A DNA stretch of 6,548 bases from Clostridiales bacterium (GTDB lineage: Bacteria; Bacillota; Clostridia; Caldicoprobacterales; UBA3941), in contig JAAYKZ010000255.1 in assembly GCA_012522165.1 (NCBI GenBank), positions 1 to 6,548 of the forward strand, read 5' to 3'. A program made the position numbers and the translations under genes. Shown piece after piece: positions 6,107 through 6,548 of this stretch. Positions within the stretch are counted from its first letter, which is position 1. Each line of letters starts with the position of its first letter. The notes under the pieces were generated by a model, which was not told the DNA's origin, did no database searches, and saw only the letters and a list, made by a program, of their open reading frames with translations.

Positions 6107-6548
6107 CTAAGCCAAAACATCTTCATACAAGGCTTCCAATCCTGGCTCCTCACTCTTTTCTGCAAATTCAACAGCCTGATTTGCTACTTTTTTGCATTCA
6201 TCATCTATTCTTTTGTACTCTTCCTCAGTTAAAATATTTTTTTCTACCATAGCATTTTTGAATAATAAAATAGGGTCTTGTTGTCTATATTCTTCCAGTT
6301 CTTCCCTGGTTCTATATTTTGCTGGGTCACTCATGGAATGGCCTCTATACCTATAGGTCTTTATTTCCAAAAAGCTTGGAAGTCCTTGCTCACGAGCCTG
6401 TTTTACAGCCTTTTTGGTCTCTTCGTGTACTTCTAATACATTCATGCCATCCACTTGCTTGCCAGGAATACGATAGCAATTACTCATTATCTAGAAATCA
6501 TGGACTGATGAGACTCTCTGATAGTTAGTTCCCATACCGTACTGGTTA
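6107..6548 (-). CDS. pdhA: Pyruvate dehydrogenase E1 alpha subunit, C-terminal part, interrupted by an in-frame TAG (5' end beyond window)
   Basis: E1 alpha supplies half of the thiamine-diphosphate site of the E1 heterotetramer. The frame enters from the right edge with NQYGMGTNYQRVSSVHDF, the segment that follows the GDG...NN cofactor motif. It meets TAG at 6491-6493 and continues in the same frame for 126 residues from ATG 6487. That part contains YRIPGKQVDGM, the loop YRYRGHSMSDPAKYRTREE (equivalent to the phosphorylated loop of mitochondrial E1 alpha) and a normal C-terminus. No Shine-Dalgarno site precedes ATG 6487, and the fragment lacks the cofactor domain, so it is not a sensible independent gene. 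The two sides fit homologues as I recall them without a gap, but the conserved YKRG region reads stop-I-M-S. A nonsense mutation, a sequencing error or stop readthrough are all possible. The normal stop is also TAG. Confidence 0.85.
6491..6493 (-). other. In-frame amber codon within pdhA
   Basis: The minus strand reads GAT TTC TAG ATA ATG AGT. The TAG falls where homologues, as I recall them, carry Tyr or Ser (DxYKRG/DFSKRG). The two other frames across this point also close within a few codons, so a simple frameshift does not rescue the gene. The next codon, ATA, replaces an expected Lys (AAA/AAG). Confidence 0.85.

Noticed and set aside
6107..6487. The 126-residue E1 alpha fragment as an independent gene starting at ATG 6487
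   Set aside because: There is no Shine-Dalgarno site before the ATG, and the cofactor-binding half lies upstream in the same frame, so it is the tail of one interrupted gene.
6319..6528. Plus-strand open frame of 69 codons across the pdhA amber site
   Set aside because: It is antisense to clear E1 alpha sequence, and its translation looks like no known protein.

Overview
The window is a low-GC, gene-dense stretch in which every convincing gene lies on the minus strand, so transcription runs from high to low coordinates. AAGGAG-like Shine-Dalgarno sites, a full-length HPr with both His15 and Ser46, a MASE3-type sensor and compact intergenic regions suggest a Clostridia- or Tissierellia-like Firmicute. 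I cannot name the species from sequence alone.

Region A (6548 down to about 2346) is a 2-oxo-acid dehydrogenase operon, most likely pyruvate dehydrogenase. It holds the C-terminal part of E1 alpha (cut by the window edge), E1 beta, E2 with one lipoyl domain, and E3. Gaps are 15 to 35 nt, each gene has its own Shine-Dalgarno site, and a strong intrinsic terminator closes the operon. As recalled, the E1 and E2 sequences look more like the alphaproteobacterial/mitochondrial type than the Bacillus type. The notable anomaly is an in-frame TAG in the E1 alpha gene at 6491-6493, with recognisable E1 alpha sequence in the same frame on both sides.

Region B (about 2340 down to 903) is a second transcription unit. 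A well-formed sigma-A-like promoter (TAGACA, 17 bp, TATTAT) precedes an HPr phosphocarrier gene, followed 29 nt later by DNA polymerase IV (dinB). For both genes an internal ATG with a good Shine-Dalgarno site is a better start than the longest open frame.

Region C (902 down to 1) holds a 58-nt inverted repeat with 19-nt arms, an unrecognised 87-residue protein with a GTG start just after the repeat, and the first 151 residues of a membrane sensor with a MASE3-like N-terminus that runs off the left edge. I saw no RNA genes, CRISPR arrays, insertion sequences or integration sites.

Functionally, the PDH complex converts pyruvate to acetyl-CoA and NADH. HPr belongs to sugar uptake and carbon regulation, Pol IV to translesion synthesis, and the MASE3 protein to signal sensing. 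No dedicated novel system is evident. The points most worth checking are the amber codon in E1 alpha, the inverted repeat with its small orphan gene, and the HPr-dinB pairing.
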